Part shown: positions 1 to 13,157 of the stretch, one piece after another
Layout: every line of letters starts with the position of its first letter
Position numbering within the stretch: the stretch's first letter is position 1
Assembly: GCF_036884655.1 (NCBI RefSeq)
Contig: NC_088327.1
Coordinates: forward strand, 9,271,001 to 9,335,000
Direction of reading: 5' to 3'
Origin: Musa acuminata AAA Group
Taxonomy: Eukaryota > Streptophyta > Magnoliopsida > Zingiberales > Musaceae
DNA: 64,000 nucleotides
Position numbers and translations under genes: made by a program
The notes under the pieces: generated by a model
The model's input: the letters and a program-made list of their open reading frames with translations, nothing else
What the model was told of the DNA's origin: nothing
Databases searched by the model: none

Positions 1-68
1 GGTCGCCACCGATTATCACGATCAAGAAGTCGGCTGCATATGCAGTTTATGAATTAATATACATCAGG
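1..68 (+). other. HAP2: left-edge exon of HAP2
   Basis: The first 68 bases are the 3' end of an ectodomain exon. Reading from base 3 gives [18 protein letters not shown] and so on up to an Arg codon, then the donor GTATGG. Upstream HAP2 exons must lie to the left of this window. Confidence 0.85.
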
Positions 69-3000
69 GTATGGACTGTAGACGCTGTCACTTACTGTGG
101 ATATTCAGTAGCGTTACGGACTTTATTTCTCTACTTATGATGTAAGGTTCTTGGTGGAGCCTATGCTTTTTACTTGGTTTGCATCAGTTGCCTGTTCTAA
201 CAAATCTATTCTACAGCTTATCTTTTCTCTTGGATAGCCAATGGGCATGACTATGGATAACAAGTTCCTAATGCTTAGAAAAATTGGATATGCTCATCCA
301 TTTGATTGACTTACAATTGACTAAGTTTAGAATGATGGCAATATACTTTACTCGATGCATTTTTAATTTAACAAAACCCATTCAATCCATGAAAACATTA
401 TTTTTTATTTCGTTTTATTTTGAATTAAATTAAGATACATCAAATTGGAACATTGACCGTAGTCGAATATCAAAATGTTGAAACATATATCCTACAAGTG
501 TTAGTTGTATAACAAACTCTTTTGGTATCTTCTTTAGATCTTCAAAATGAATTTACAAGTTGTTGTTAGGTAGATAGGATACAAATGAAAAGCTTGATCG
601 ATATCAATTGGTATTGTATTGAAATTAGGAATTTGGCTTATGGTTCTGATTTTGGGTCAGTCATGGAATTGATTCAGTTTGGGAAAGGTTTTTAGTAAGT
701 TTGTAGTTGACCTAAGTGTCATACGTGCAATAAATAGTATATGCTGAGACTTGTTCTTTAAGTATTATAATTGGTTTAGGATTTCTCTCGCTGGCTCTAA
801 ACAACTGAAAACCACAGATCTGAATTTGCATGTATTATGATTTATTAGTAAAATTTTATTCTCATTGTGGATTCCATGTTAACCTAGTGTTCTCTAAGAC
901 CAAGCTTTTTCTTTTCCATATTGATATTAGAGGAGCTTTCAGGAAGTATGACTTCGGATTTGTCTAATGTGAGCAGCTGTACCCTTTATTTTTGAAGTAA
1001 TTCAAATCTTTACCTTGATTGCTACGTTGATTTGTTACTTGTTTTGATATATTTCCTTTTTGTTGTGTAGCTTAAATATTTAATTTGATTGATACACTAA
1101 TTTGTTACTTGTTTTGATATATTTCTACTTAGTTGTGCTATTCATTTATAATTTGTTGTTTAAACGCATGGACATGGTTCTGTAACTAACTGACAGAGTC
1201 TACATGACGGGTGACATGGGATTGCAGCTTTTAGAAGAACAAACATGTTTCTTATGTGAACATAAAATATTATTTGAAATTGTTGCCTTCATGAAGGATA
1301 ACAATAAGGAGGAAAAATAAAGAAAATAATACTGAACAATTTTCCTTGCTTTCTGCTTGTACATGCCAGAAGGAATGCTATTACAATGATCATGAAGCAA
1401 AAGAAAAGATAATTGACAGATGGAGAAATGAGAGAAGAGATTGTGGTAAAAGAATATTACAGATAACTAAGCTAAATAGCCCTGAAAATCAGGTATTGTT
1501 AGTCAAGTTCACGATGCCTGTTTTCTCCACAAAAACTGATATTTTTAGCAAGGATTAAATCACGACTGAATGAATACCTGTTTCTATAATCTACCAAACC
1601 AGTATGGTATCAATGTACAGTGAGGTCTACTGATTTGTACCACCTAGTATCCCCCAAAATAAAGGACCACTGTTTGAATACATGATTTCTAGAACTATTC
1701 TATATGATCTTTCGTATACACATCCGATTGCCTAATTAGATGATGCTTTTCTATTTAAATCATAAGGAGTTTAGATCGATAATATCAAATGCTGGTTAGG
1801 ACACTATGTTCCCATCATCGACCTATATTTCTATGTAGAATGTTCCATTCAGAATTCATTGAATAATGGAGGAAAAAATCCCCTGCTCTTCTTCTCCTCC
1901 TCTTCCTTGTTCTACCTTTTTTTCCCTTCTCCTAGCAACAATTAGCCAGCAGATGGATGCCTCTTTTGTGTTATTGCTAGCATCGTAGGGGCTGTTATTG
2001 TCTTCTACTTCCAAAACTAGGAAGAAGATGCAAGTTTTGGTAGCGTGATGCATTCACAAAGAAGAAGCCTCAGGCGTGAAAATATTTGTCCTCTAAAAGA
2101 AAAAAAAGATTGGTCTAGGGTTTTTCTGGACACGTGGGAACAGTGTGATCCATGACATAGATTTACCCTTGCTAAAAAATTGAGGGTTTTCGGCAGTCCA
2201 TACCAGTCTTATTGCTAGATATTTTAGGTAGTGACACTGTTTTGTCTTGACTTCATTTAAGAACTCTAATTAAATGGCTGCATTAATTTGCTTCCCCTGC
2301 AGCAAACCTCGCCCTTGATATCAAATTTTTTATTTATTTTGGTTCATATCTAATCCAAATATGAAAGATAAAAATAAAATTATAATAACCAATTTTGGAG
2401 CTTCCTGTGGATTCAAATTTTCTGGAACTTATATGATAATAACCAAGTTGGGAGAGGTCTGATGTCGTATAATTCAAGTACATGCAAGAACAAGAGGATT
2501 AGATCCCATCTATTTTCTCTTAATTTATGGTAGGCCCTTTCTGCGCAATGCACCATGTGAACATTGGACCTAAAATGTTCCAGAGAATGATGTTATGATA
2601 TCTGGTGAGTGTTCTTGTATACATACTACAGATTGAAATTTTGTCGTTCTCAGCCAAAAATTCATATTGACTACAGATTCTAATTTTGTCATTCTCAGCC
2701 AAAAATTTATATTGCAATAGAAGTGAGTGTTCTTGGATACATACTAGTAGATTCAAATGTTTACTCTAAAGTCAAGTGATTGCAAATGATTCTAACATAG
2801 GATATCATGCTAAAGTTGATACAATTCAACTGGCTTCTATGTAAACCTGAGGGCTGTTTTTTTTTTCCTCTTCTAGGATGTTCCTTATAAACCAGAAGAA
2901 TTCTATGTCAAAACACGTAAATGCAAACCAGATGCTAGCGCAAAAGTCGTTAAATTTTGTGAAAGGTGAGCAGTCAAATTCTTTATTTAATGGTATTACT

Positions 3001-6000
3001 GTATGCCTTGTTGATCATGTAGGTGCATAATTATTTTTATCTTTTTTGAAAGATTTTATGCACTAATTGAGCAAGACCAATAATCTAATATTTTATCACA
3101 TTTATTTTTGTTCATCCTTTTTGGTTGGATATTGTCTTTATCACATTGGAAAAAAAAATTGCTTCATGATTTTTTGCTTTTATGATATATTTTTTTAAAA
3201 TCTGTATTTGTTGTTATTATGATATAAGCTTTTGCCATCAACATGGGATAATTACAGCTGTGCTTGGTGTTTAAACAAAATTTTATTATCAGTTATGAAC
3301 TAGTGCAGTAGTGCCAACTGTATAAGATTGGTGCCATATTTAGGTTTGTTGAACATGCCTAAAAACCAACTCCTTTGAAATTGCAGTTTACATTGTCCCA
3401 TGGTTTGTTTCATGTGATTGCTTATGTGGATATGGCCATGTGACTTTGTTGCACAAGATCTATGCAGCCTCCGCATGGACTCACACTCTATTAACTTCAA
3501 ATCTAAATTTCCTTTTTTTTTGTGCAAGTTTGACTCTAAATAATTTAAATTTTTAAGTTGTCCTATATTTTATTTGTTACATAGCACAGTGCTGCAGGAT
3601 GAATAATACCCATGAACAATAATGTTTTTTAACAAATTCCAATGGTATACAACTTTTTGTTGAACTAAAACACAAAAATAAGTAAAATGAGAACCAGCAT
3701 AGCATAACAATTAACTTATTCTGAGCATGGAACTTATTTTGAGTGTAATTTTAGCACCATTGTAAGTTTATCATTTGTGCATTGGATGACTAGTCTTTGA
3801 GTCACTATAACTGCCTCTCTGCTTGAAAGAATGGTAACTCTGCATGTATTGATCTCCTTCAACGTTGGTAAGAACCTCCTGCACTAGGCTGCTCTTTCTT
3901 TGACAGCCAGCACAGTATTATTTTGCAGATCCCTAATGATTCTTACTCCTTGCGACTTACAACTCTCTAAACTTAGGATATTTAGTAAGTTACCTCAATT
4001 GGTATTCTTTTTTCTTTTGGGTACTATAGATTGGTAATTATTATATTTACTATATTTGCTAGGTTGCGGGATCAAAATGGTCATATTATCGAGCATACTC
4101 AGGTCAGGCATCATTCTCTCATCTCTTAACTATTTGTTGATAAAATATTATTTCACTTTAGTGCAAGCTTAATCATAGAAAATTGACATTGCCCATTAGA
4201 TAGATAAACTAACAAAGGAAATCATTCATCTATTAGGTAGGCAATGAACAAAAGAAATGGGCCACTTTCGTAGCAGCATTTTCAAACAACTTTATATTAA
4301 CAGATGAAATGAACCATTGATTGTTTAATTAATTGCTTCAAAAGTTGATGGATAGTGTGTTCACATAATGGTGGTTTTAATATAGACTGGATTTTCATTA
4401 CAATCAATATATGTGAAATCCCACATTGAGAGATGGTTTTGTTTTGACTGTCATGAGCACCTGATACACCTACGTTGTGATAACTGATAACCCCATCACA
4501 TTGAGAGAAAATATGGTTTTATATTTGGATTCATGACTAATTAATTGTTTACTAGTAGTTTGGGCAATTAGCTATTTGGTTGAGTCATAGTAGATGTGGT
4601 ACCAAAATGTACCTAGGTTATGAATATGTGGATTGATTAATCTTGAAGGAAATGGCTATCCATCGTTAGTGCAATGGGTATGCCATGATGTGGAGTTGCC
4701 ATAGCTGCATCAAGATTTTGAAGTCTTGAATGATAAGATGCATTGATGCACTATGAACTATGCCATGACAAAGGCATCAGGCCTTGTAGTGTGGGAGCTT
4801 GTGATAAGCCATTCCACAGTGACTGGGAGATGATGTTGTCTTAACACTAGATGGGTCTATTAGTAACTTGTACTCAAGTATTTTGAGCTATGTGGTAGAT
4901 GCCAACTTTAGTATATTGTCTGTTTTTGGCTTGTAAGTCTTTGGGTTAGATTGTGAAGACATAACATGTCTAATAATTGTTGTGATATGCAACAGAAGCA
5001 ACATAAGATGTTCTCTGAGTTGATAGCGATTCTATCCTTGTCGCTGTGAGTAAGAAATAATGTGGTACCATTGAGAGTAACTATTTTGCTTTGGCATGTG
5101 ATATACAGGGACAGTATTGAAGGCCCTGTGGTAGCTTATAATCCTTATTTCTTAATATATGGTAACTTGTAATCCTTTTTTGTAATACGTCCACCTCTTC
5201 GAGGTTTAGGGGCACTTGTGCTAGGAATGCAAATTAATAAGTGGATATTCTGTTGCCAAAGAGATGCAACTGCTTGAAGGTATACTATCAAGTCATTTAG
5301 ACATCTTGGTTGCGAAGTCATTTAAAGATGTCCTAAAGTAAGAAAGCTTTTGCTACAGTGGTTGAGTGCTTGATGCTTTTCTTATATAATACATTTATGA
5401 TCATGATCTTCTAAGGTTCTACATGACTGATTTCATCTTCATAAGGAATTGTCTCTCTTGCTTTTGAATTTTCTTCCCCTGTGATTGAAGTTTGAACTAG
5501 TTCATAATTTGAATTAGCCACCATCATTGTTTGCCATGTTCATCTATGCATAGTGACATGTTTCTCATGTTTTGTCTGGATTTTTAAATTTACATATGGA
5601 ATTCAATCTATATGTTGCCCTGATAGATTCTTGTTCATTTCAAGGGATCTTGTAGATTATAAGAATATATTCATTTCCCTTGAAGTTTACACACAATTTG
5701 TGCCTAATTTCTATCTATCATATTGATTAATACAATAGTGCAAAGAACTATGTTTTATGAATTTGTTCTCTTTTGTGATAGCCAATTTGTTGTCCATGTG
5801 GATCGCAACATCGTGTTCCATCCTCTTGTGGGAACTTATGTAAGTATTGAAATGTGTGGCACTTCTCCATTTAGTTTATGTTGGTTGCTATTGACAATGC
5901 TTTGACATATTTGAACAGTTGATAAGTTGATGAAAGGGAAGGCCAATACTGCTCACTGTCTCCGGTTCCTAGGTGATTGGTATGCCTACTGTAGCTTCTT

Positions 6001-6945
6001 TTTTTTTTAAACCTTATACACCCTTAATATCTTTAGATTATATCTAGCATGTTTTAGATATTAAAATTATCATAGATTAACTTTAAAGCAAGGTTCGCCT
6101 TACTAGCTTGAAGTTTGAACTAATGTACCGGTTGACCGATAGTATGGTACATACCAAGGTATGCAATTTTGAATAGTACTGCCTGGTACGGGCAGTACAT
6201 ACCGGTCCGATGGCATATCGGTACGCGGACCGCTCGTTACCGGACGGAACATGCTATAGTGCTACATTGCTACAGTAAGAGGAAGAAATATTTAAAACCG
6301 CTTGGTAACAGTGATACAGTGCTCCAACGGTCAAATTGACCATTGGAGCCCTTTCTCATAGTATTTAAACCCTTCTTCTCCCCTATTTCACTCTATTATA
6401 TTCTCATACTCTCTTAAACTATCTCAAACTCTTTTTTTCTCACATTTGTGCTCTCCTAAACTCTACAAAACAACGATTTATGAATTGAATCGAGGCTGAT
6501 TTGGGAATATTAAGAGGAAAAACTTTCTAATCAACAGGTATGTTTACATAAGGACAATCCATAATGGACTGAAATATGAACCTTGCACAAGATATTCTTC
6601 AAAGCCCGAAAAAGATATGTGATACTATTCTTACCTAATTTACATTGATTTTGCTAAACTTATGCTATTACTATATTTATTTCTAACTTAAAAACTCTAT
6701 CCTAACCTTTTTTTTTATTTCAGGTATTTTCGGAGGGTTTTACACCTAAATTAGATGTATCGCTCGGTACGCCCTAGCGTACCACTCGGTACATGGTACA
6801 GTACAGATATATATATAAAAATAAACGAGGCGACATCGCGTCACCTCAACGACATCGCCCCGCGTGGGAGAAGGAAAAGGCGACATCGCCGAGGCGATGC
6901 GACGTCGCCTTTTATAAAAAATATATACATATAAATATATATAAT

Positions 6946-6997
<52 letters not shown>

Positions 6998-9900
6998 GAG
7001 GCGACGTTGCCTGATTCTAGCAAAAAAAATGACAGGACTTCACGGGCGATGGATTGAGGTTCTCGATCCTATATATCTGTATCAATTTAATATGTTTGTC
7101 AAACCCAATCTTAAAATTGATTCCACGACATAGTATATTGAAGCACCGTATGCCATTGGTGCATCAATATAGTGATGGTCATAGTTTGTTCGTTGTGAAC
7201 CATACATGTCCGAGGTGGTTCTTGAGGCAAGTATGATTGTGACATATATTAGTGCGGAGCATAGAGAGTATCGAAAATTTTACTTTTGCCACTAATCTGC
7301 TGCCCCATATCATGAGATCGATCGCTGTACTATTGCTCGGAGAAGAATGACCAACTATCATGTTGAGGTCTATGATCTGAATCTTCGGTGGCATATGTAA
7401 AATACTGCTCCTCGGTTTATGCACCACTCTCAAATTTGCATATGAGACCATCGAGTCCTCGACGTCGTTGCTATCGTTGGTTGAGGCATCATTGTCTATG
7501 TCGCTGCCATGTCTTTGGATCGAGTTAGTCGCTGAATGCGATTGAGATGCTATTTATATATTTTTGATTGGAGAGTTCTTCCTCTAACTTAAGTGTTAAT
7601 CCTCCTTAATTAGCCTTCCAAGTTTGATCTAATCCACAAACTGTATCTTTGTGAAATTTTAGGAGAGTGTAAATGTGAGTGAGAGAAAGAAGTGAGTGAG
7701 AAAGAGATTGAAAGAGTATAAGAGTTTAAGAGAGTGAAAAGGGCCAAATGGATCTGACTATTGGAAAGGGTCAAATTTGAGTCGTTTATTGATAATAGTT
7801 GAAATCCGATTATTATCGAGTAATATAGGCTCATATCAGGCAATACAAAACCTTTTAGTATATACCACCTAGTACAGAGTGGTCTACATATTGATCCCCT
7901 ATCAGATCAATATGTACGACCCGTACTAAACAATATACCATTGTACGATGGCACTGCTTTAAAGCAAGATTTTTAATATCATATCATACCGGTGTTTGCT
8001 TGGTACAATACGATACAGAATGCCGAGCGGTATACCTAAAAAAAAAAAAGAGGGCATAAAACCCTTTAACCTCTTACTATCTGTCTCAGTAAAAATGAGC
8101 GATGACGAACAGCCATCCTCAGTCACCGAAACAGGGTGATTTACAAAGGCGGTGATGGGTCGAGTTCCATCATCCGACGGTGTCGCTACGATAGGGGTGC
8201 GACGGGACCAGAAGCGGAGGAGTCGAGGTCGGAGGGAGGCAGCTTCTTCTTCCACGAGGGCTTCTTCAAGCAGCAGGTAGGAAGCGGTCCTAGAGGTCGC
8301 GATGGCATGGAAGGTGGTCGAGACGGTGGATAAGTGGCACGCCTCCCGGGGCGATGTAAGGGAAATGGCGTAAGCGATGCAGAGCTCCGGAAGCCTCTCC
8401 ATTCTTGACTCTTCCTTCTCCATATCACGCTCAATTTGTTGCCTGTTCTCCTCTCTCTCTCTCCCTCTCTCTTTCTGTGAAAAGGGCAAAGAAAAGGAAG
8501 CAAGTTTTTGTGTTGGAGCATTGTTACCGGGTGGTACAGTTTGGTTTAAAAAACCCTGCTTTAAAGTACTATTGTAACTTCTAGTTGTAAAAGGAAAAAT
8601 ATTAGAACTGTCATGGATTCACCTGAAAGTACTGTAATAACTTGTCATAGTGGTAAAAAGAAAAAAAATCTTGTCCTAGTGATGTATAATACCAAGTTTC
8701 CATGGCTTTGGTGAAAGATATTACACCACAGACCTAGCTGTCAAATAAACAAATTATCAGGAGTCAGGACAATTGCTTCATACTGCTTATGATTCATTTG
8801 ACATAAAATAGGAAACTTGAAGGTCGACTTATAAATGGATAAATTATCATTGAGGTTTTGATTTACCCCATTTTGCAATGTTCAATGTTTAACTCCAAGT
8901 AAAACAATTTACCTGCAAGGTTTCATATTTTTGGCATTGGGAAGAGATCGCTCGGCTTTAGTATTCGTATTGAAGTTAAGAAAGGTTCTTCACTTTCGGT
9001 GGGTTCCTCAGGAGCACCTTCTACTGGTTTGGTGATTAAGGCTTACATTATTTTGGCACATTCCTTACACAGTTGTATTTCATTCTTTGGTGCTCTTTTA
9101 CATTTCTGTGCATGTAATTCAATATGATGCTGTTAGGTGTTATTGTTCACTGAAATATCTGTTGGTAATTTTTGTACTTTTCAACAAATATGATCATATT
9201 TAGTTCTACAATAGTCATCGAGATTAAAGTTATTAAAAAATAACATATGAAAATTTCATCAACAAGTGCTCAATGAAGAACCATTTCTGATTCATATTTC
9301 ACAGTGTACCTTTTCCATTTTATGATGTAGCATATAACTTTCCTTGAGGAGATTGTAAATAAGAGTGATATATTGAAAAGTGAAACTTAAAGGCATTATT
9401 CAGAATTTTAGCATTATGGACTGAAAATTGGATATTATATAGCATAATTTGGCTATTAAATGTTATGCAAAGGACTGCAACTCCTAGACCTGATAATTTT
9501 GGCTGTTTAATAAATCTGATCAGGTGTAATCTTTATTTGGGTAATGCAAAGATTTCTGTGTTCTGGGGCTTGACCCAATTTCGCAAACCCTGCTTAGTTT
9601 AACATAAATAGTTCTTAGCAATCTTAATAGTTTGTCCAAGCAAAAATTTTTAGGTAGTGATTAGTAAGGCATATTTTATTATTCCCTAATAACTGACCCG
9701 AATTGAATTTTGTTCTTAAATATGTTTTGAACAGTTTGTGAATTTAAATTTATTTATTGGAAGAGTTGTAATGTTTGAACTAGTAAGAGGTGTTGAAATA
9801 TCTCAATGAGAGGCAAATAATAATTTGCAGATGTGTTTGTTAAATCTTAGAAATATCATTAGTCTAGTCTATGAGCTTTGTGCAGGTCATTATTAAACCA

Positions 9901-12900
9901 TTACCAATGCACACGTTTGCAATCAAACAATGCAAACATGAACATTTTCAGGTAACAAATTAATGTATATTGGAACAATGGAAATAAGTCCAAGGGGTGT
10001 GAGGGGTGTTGCTATTGTTTTTTTGTGATTGGGAAATAAATTTTGCCAAAGAGAGCAGCTTTTTTTTTACGTGGGTTGTTCTTAAAGTTAATTTAGGATG
10101 TCTTAGTTAAGTGTGGTCACCCATTTGAAACAATCAACCACATTTATAAAAAAGGTGACTTTTTGAGGTTGCCTACAGGGACTTTTCCCAGTGTTGATTT
10201 CGTTTTAAGGTAGTATACTATCCTTTGTTAAGTTAAGAGGAATTGAATCTCTTTTCTTGTTTTCAATAAACATTTCTTAGTTCTCCTTGCACTTAATTGT
10301 TCACAAATGAAAACATTTCTCATTTAATTGTTTCTAGAAACTCCACACATACTCAACATTCTCATCTTTATTATTGAAATTTTTATACATGTTATTTCTT
10401 AATTGTCCAGTATTTTGATCTGTATTGTATCGCTAACTTTACAATGTCTTATAAAATTTTCTTTTGACCTAAGAGGCAAATGCCAATTATATGGAACTCT
10501 CAATGTGATTTTAACTTTAATTACCCTGCTTGTATTATGTGAACAAATATCTTTATCAATCTCACCTTGTTGAATAATAGATGAAATATACCTATTCTTG
10601 TTCATCCATTCAACTATGCCGTTGGTTCTCTTGGCATGCTTAAACTGTATTTCATGATTTATCTTAGACCTACTTAGGCTAAAAACCTTACTTTTTAAAG
10701 TTTGTGTATCTCAAGTTTAGAGTTAACCATACATAATCAAAACAATATCTGAGCAAATAACATACAACATAAAGATCTTATGTATGACTAGTAATTTCAT
10801 GCATTACTAATAGTAAAAATAATGAAATCTGGTCCTTGGTGAATTTTATGGTTATGGGAAACTTGTTAGACACATTCTTACATGATCTTTAAAGCTGGCT
10901 CTTGTTTACTGATTTTTAATTCATTAGCAATGAAATTAACCAATAGGTATCACTTATCTTTGCTTAAAATAGAACAATGAATCTAACATGTTCCCTGAAA
11001 TATATCTGGATTCCATTGCTTGAATTAATAAATGAATTAAGCATTGCTATTTGGGGGCATTAGGTTGTGTCAATACATTTCTGAATGCATTGACTCGGTG
11101 ATGTGCTAGTTGCTAGCTATGCTCATGTACTAGGCAACAGACCAAGCATTGGCTTAGCTATATAGCTATAGATATCGACTGGTACATACTGGTTAGACTA
11201 CGTCACCGATACAGGTCTGAAACAGCATTCCTTGGTTGGTAGCACCGGCATGGATTGACATGGCATATGTTAATACCCTTTTGACAGGACATGTTTCCAT
11301 TTGTGTTGGCATGTGCCGATTGGCTTTGTGATCTTTGAAGGGTACAGACCCATCTAGGAAACACTAATTTCCTCAAGTGTGCTGAAAAAAAATTATATGT
11401 ACTAGGAGACCATTTTCCTGATCTCAAACATCAATGCTTGTATGGGATGACCATATTTTTCATCTCTAACACTTTGTTTACACCATTAATTAGCACATAT
11501 GTGGAACACAAAATGACTTGTCAATCCAAAAACAAATAATATTTTTATGAGCCGTCAAAGTTATCCTGCATGTCTGGTTGGATAAGATATATTAATTTTC
11601 GTCCCTCTCAAAATTGATGTCACATAAAGCTGATTGTTTTTAACTTTTTATTAAATTTATAGTCTAAAAGTTTTAATACAGAATTATCAACAATAGGGAA
11701 TTTGATGATTTTTCTCATTTTTAATTACTTCAAAATAGGATTTCATAATATTTTTAGTTGTCTTGGAAAATTTTAATACTTTAAGTTGTCTTGGAAAATT
11801 GACTCTCTATCTTATGCATTCTTCTTCTTTTTTGGAAAATTGACTCTCTATCTTATGCATTCTTCTTATGATTGTCAAAATTTGATGGGGTCAATGGTTT
11901 ATACATGTGCATGGTCCATATGGAATTGTCTGATTTAATGCTATAGTGTTGAGTTCTGAATAAACATGTGTAATCTTTACCGCTTTAAGGAATTAAGTGT
12001 AGTATTAGCTACAAGTTGAGGTTAAATTGTATATTGGTGTTTTTGCAGGAAGTGATTGTTGGTCCTGAAAATAGAACTGTACTCTCTAATGACAAGTTTT
12101 TGAGAGTAAATCTAATTGGTGATTTTGTTGGATATACAAGTCTCCCATCTTTTGAGGACTTTTATCTTGTGATACCAAGATCGGTATGTGATATATGTCA
12201 TGAATTATGTTCACTGTATGGTTATTGATATCTTGTACATCAGGTTTAGTTTCGGAGAAAAGAAGTGACTAAAATTTTTACTTAAGCACCTGTTTGCACT
12301 TGAATCTTTCTCATCCTTTTTCTTATTCCATCTACTTGACTTCTTTATTCCCCAGTTTATGCCTCCATTCTCGTCATCATCATTTTAAATTGTGCCAATT
12401 CATGTGGGTTGAATATTTAGTTCAATAATAGATGAGAGCGAATAATATGTGCCATTGCACTTTGAAGTAAACATGGTATCACAAAAACCCTTGCTGTCCC
12501 AGTGGCACGCTTACTACATATGATCAGAATGTGGAGTGGCAAACCATACTAGATAAGAAGTTCATGCAATTTACTATTGTTTCATCTCTTGAAATATTCT
12601 GTTTAAGGAAAGAAGTATTGATGTGTAGCAAGCAAACCAAGGATTTTAATTTTGAATGATACCGCCGGCACCGGGCGGTACGTACCGGTCCACCAGCAGA
12701 TCGGTACGTGGACTGCCTGCTACTGGACGGTACCATCGATTGGGGTTATTTCCGCCCTGTTACCGCCCGAAATCAGTCGGTAACAATCGATTTCGACCGT
12801 TGTCGCTCGCTACCGGGCAATATTAGCTGAGGGAGAAGGAAGAAGAGTGAGAAGAAAAGGAAGAACCTGGAGATCCGACGTCGCTCTCCATCGACGATCC

Positions 12901-13082
12901 TGATCCGTTGTCGCTCTACCTTGTCGGACATCACAGATGAGATGTTGCCTCCTCTTTGTCTAAGGCAATGAGGCCTCGGCGTCGTCGGCTTCTTCTCCTC
13001 ATCCGCGTTGGGAGAAGAAGCTGCTGAGGCTTCGTGGGGAGAAGAAACGAGGCGTCGTCACCTCGATGATATCACCTTTTTT

Positions 13083-13157
<75 letters not shown>

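Noticed and set aside
6344..6354. TCCAACGGTCA, a second perfect MSA-like match
   Set aside because: It lies inside the hAT-like element E1 in a HAP2 intron, part of a palindromic CCAACGGTCAAATTGACCATTGG-type arm, so it is better explained by the transposon.
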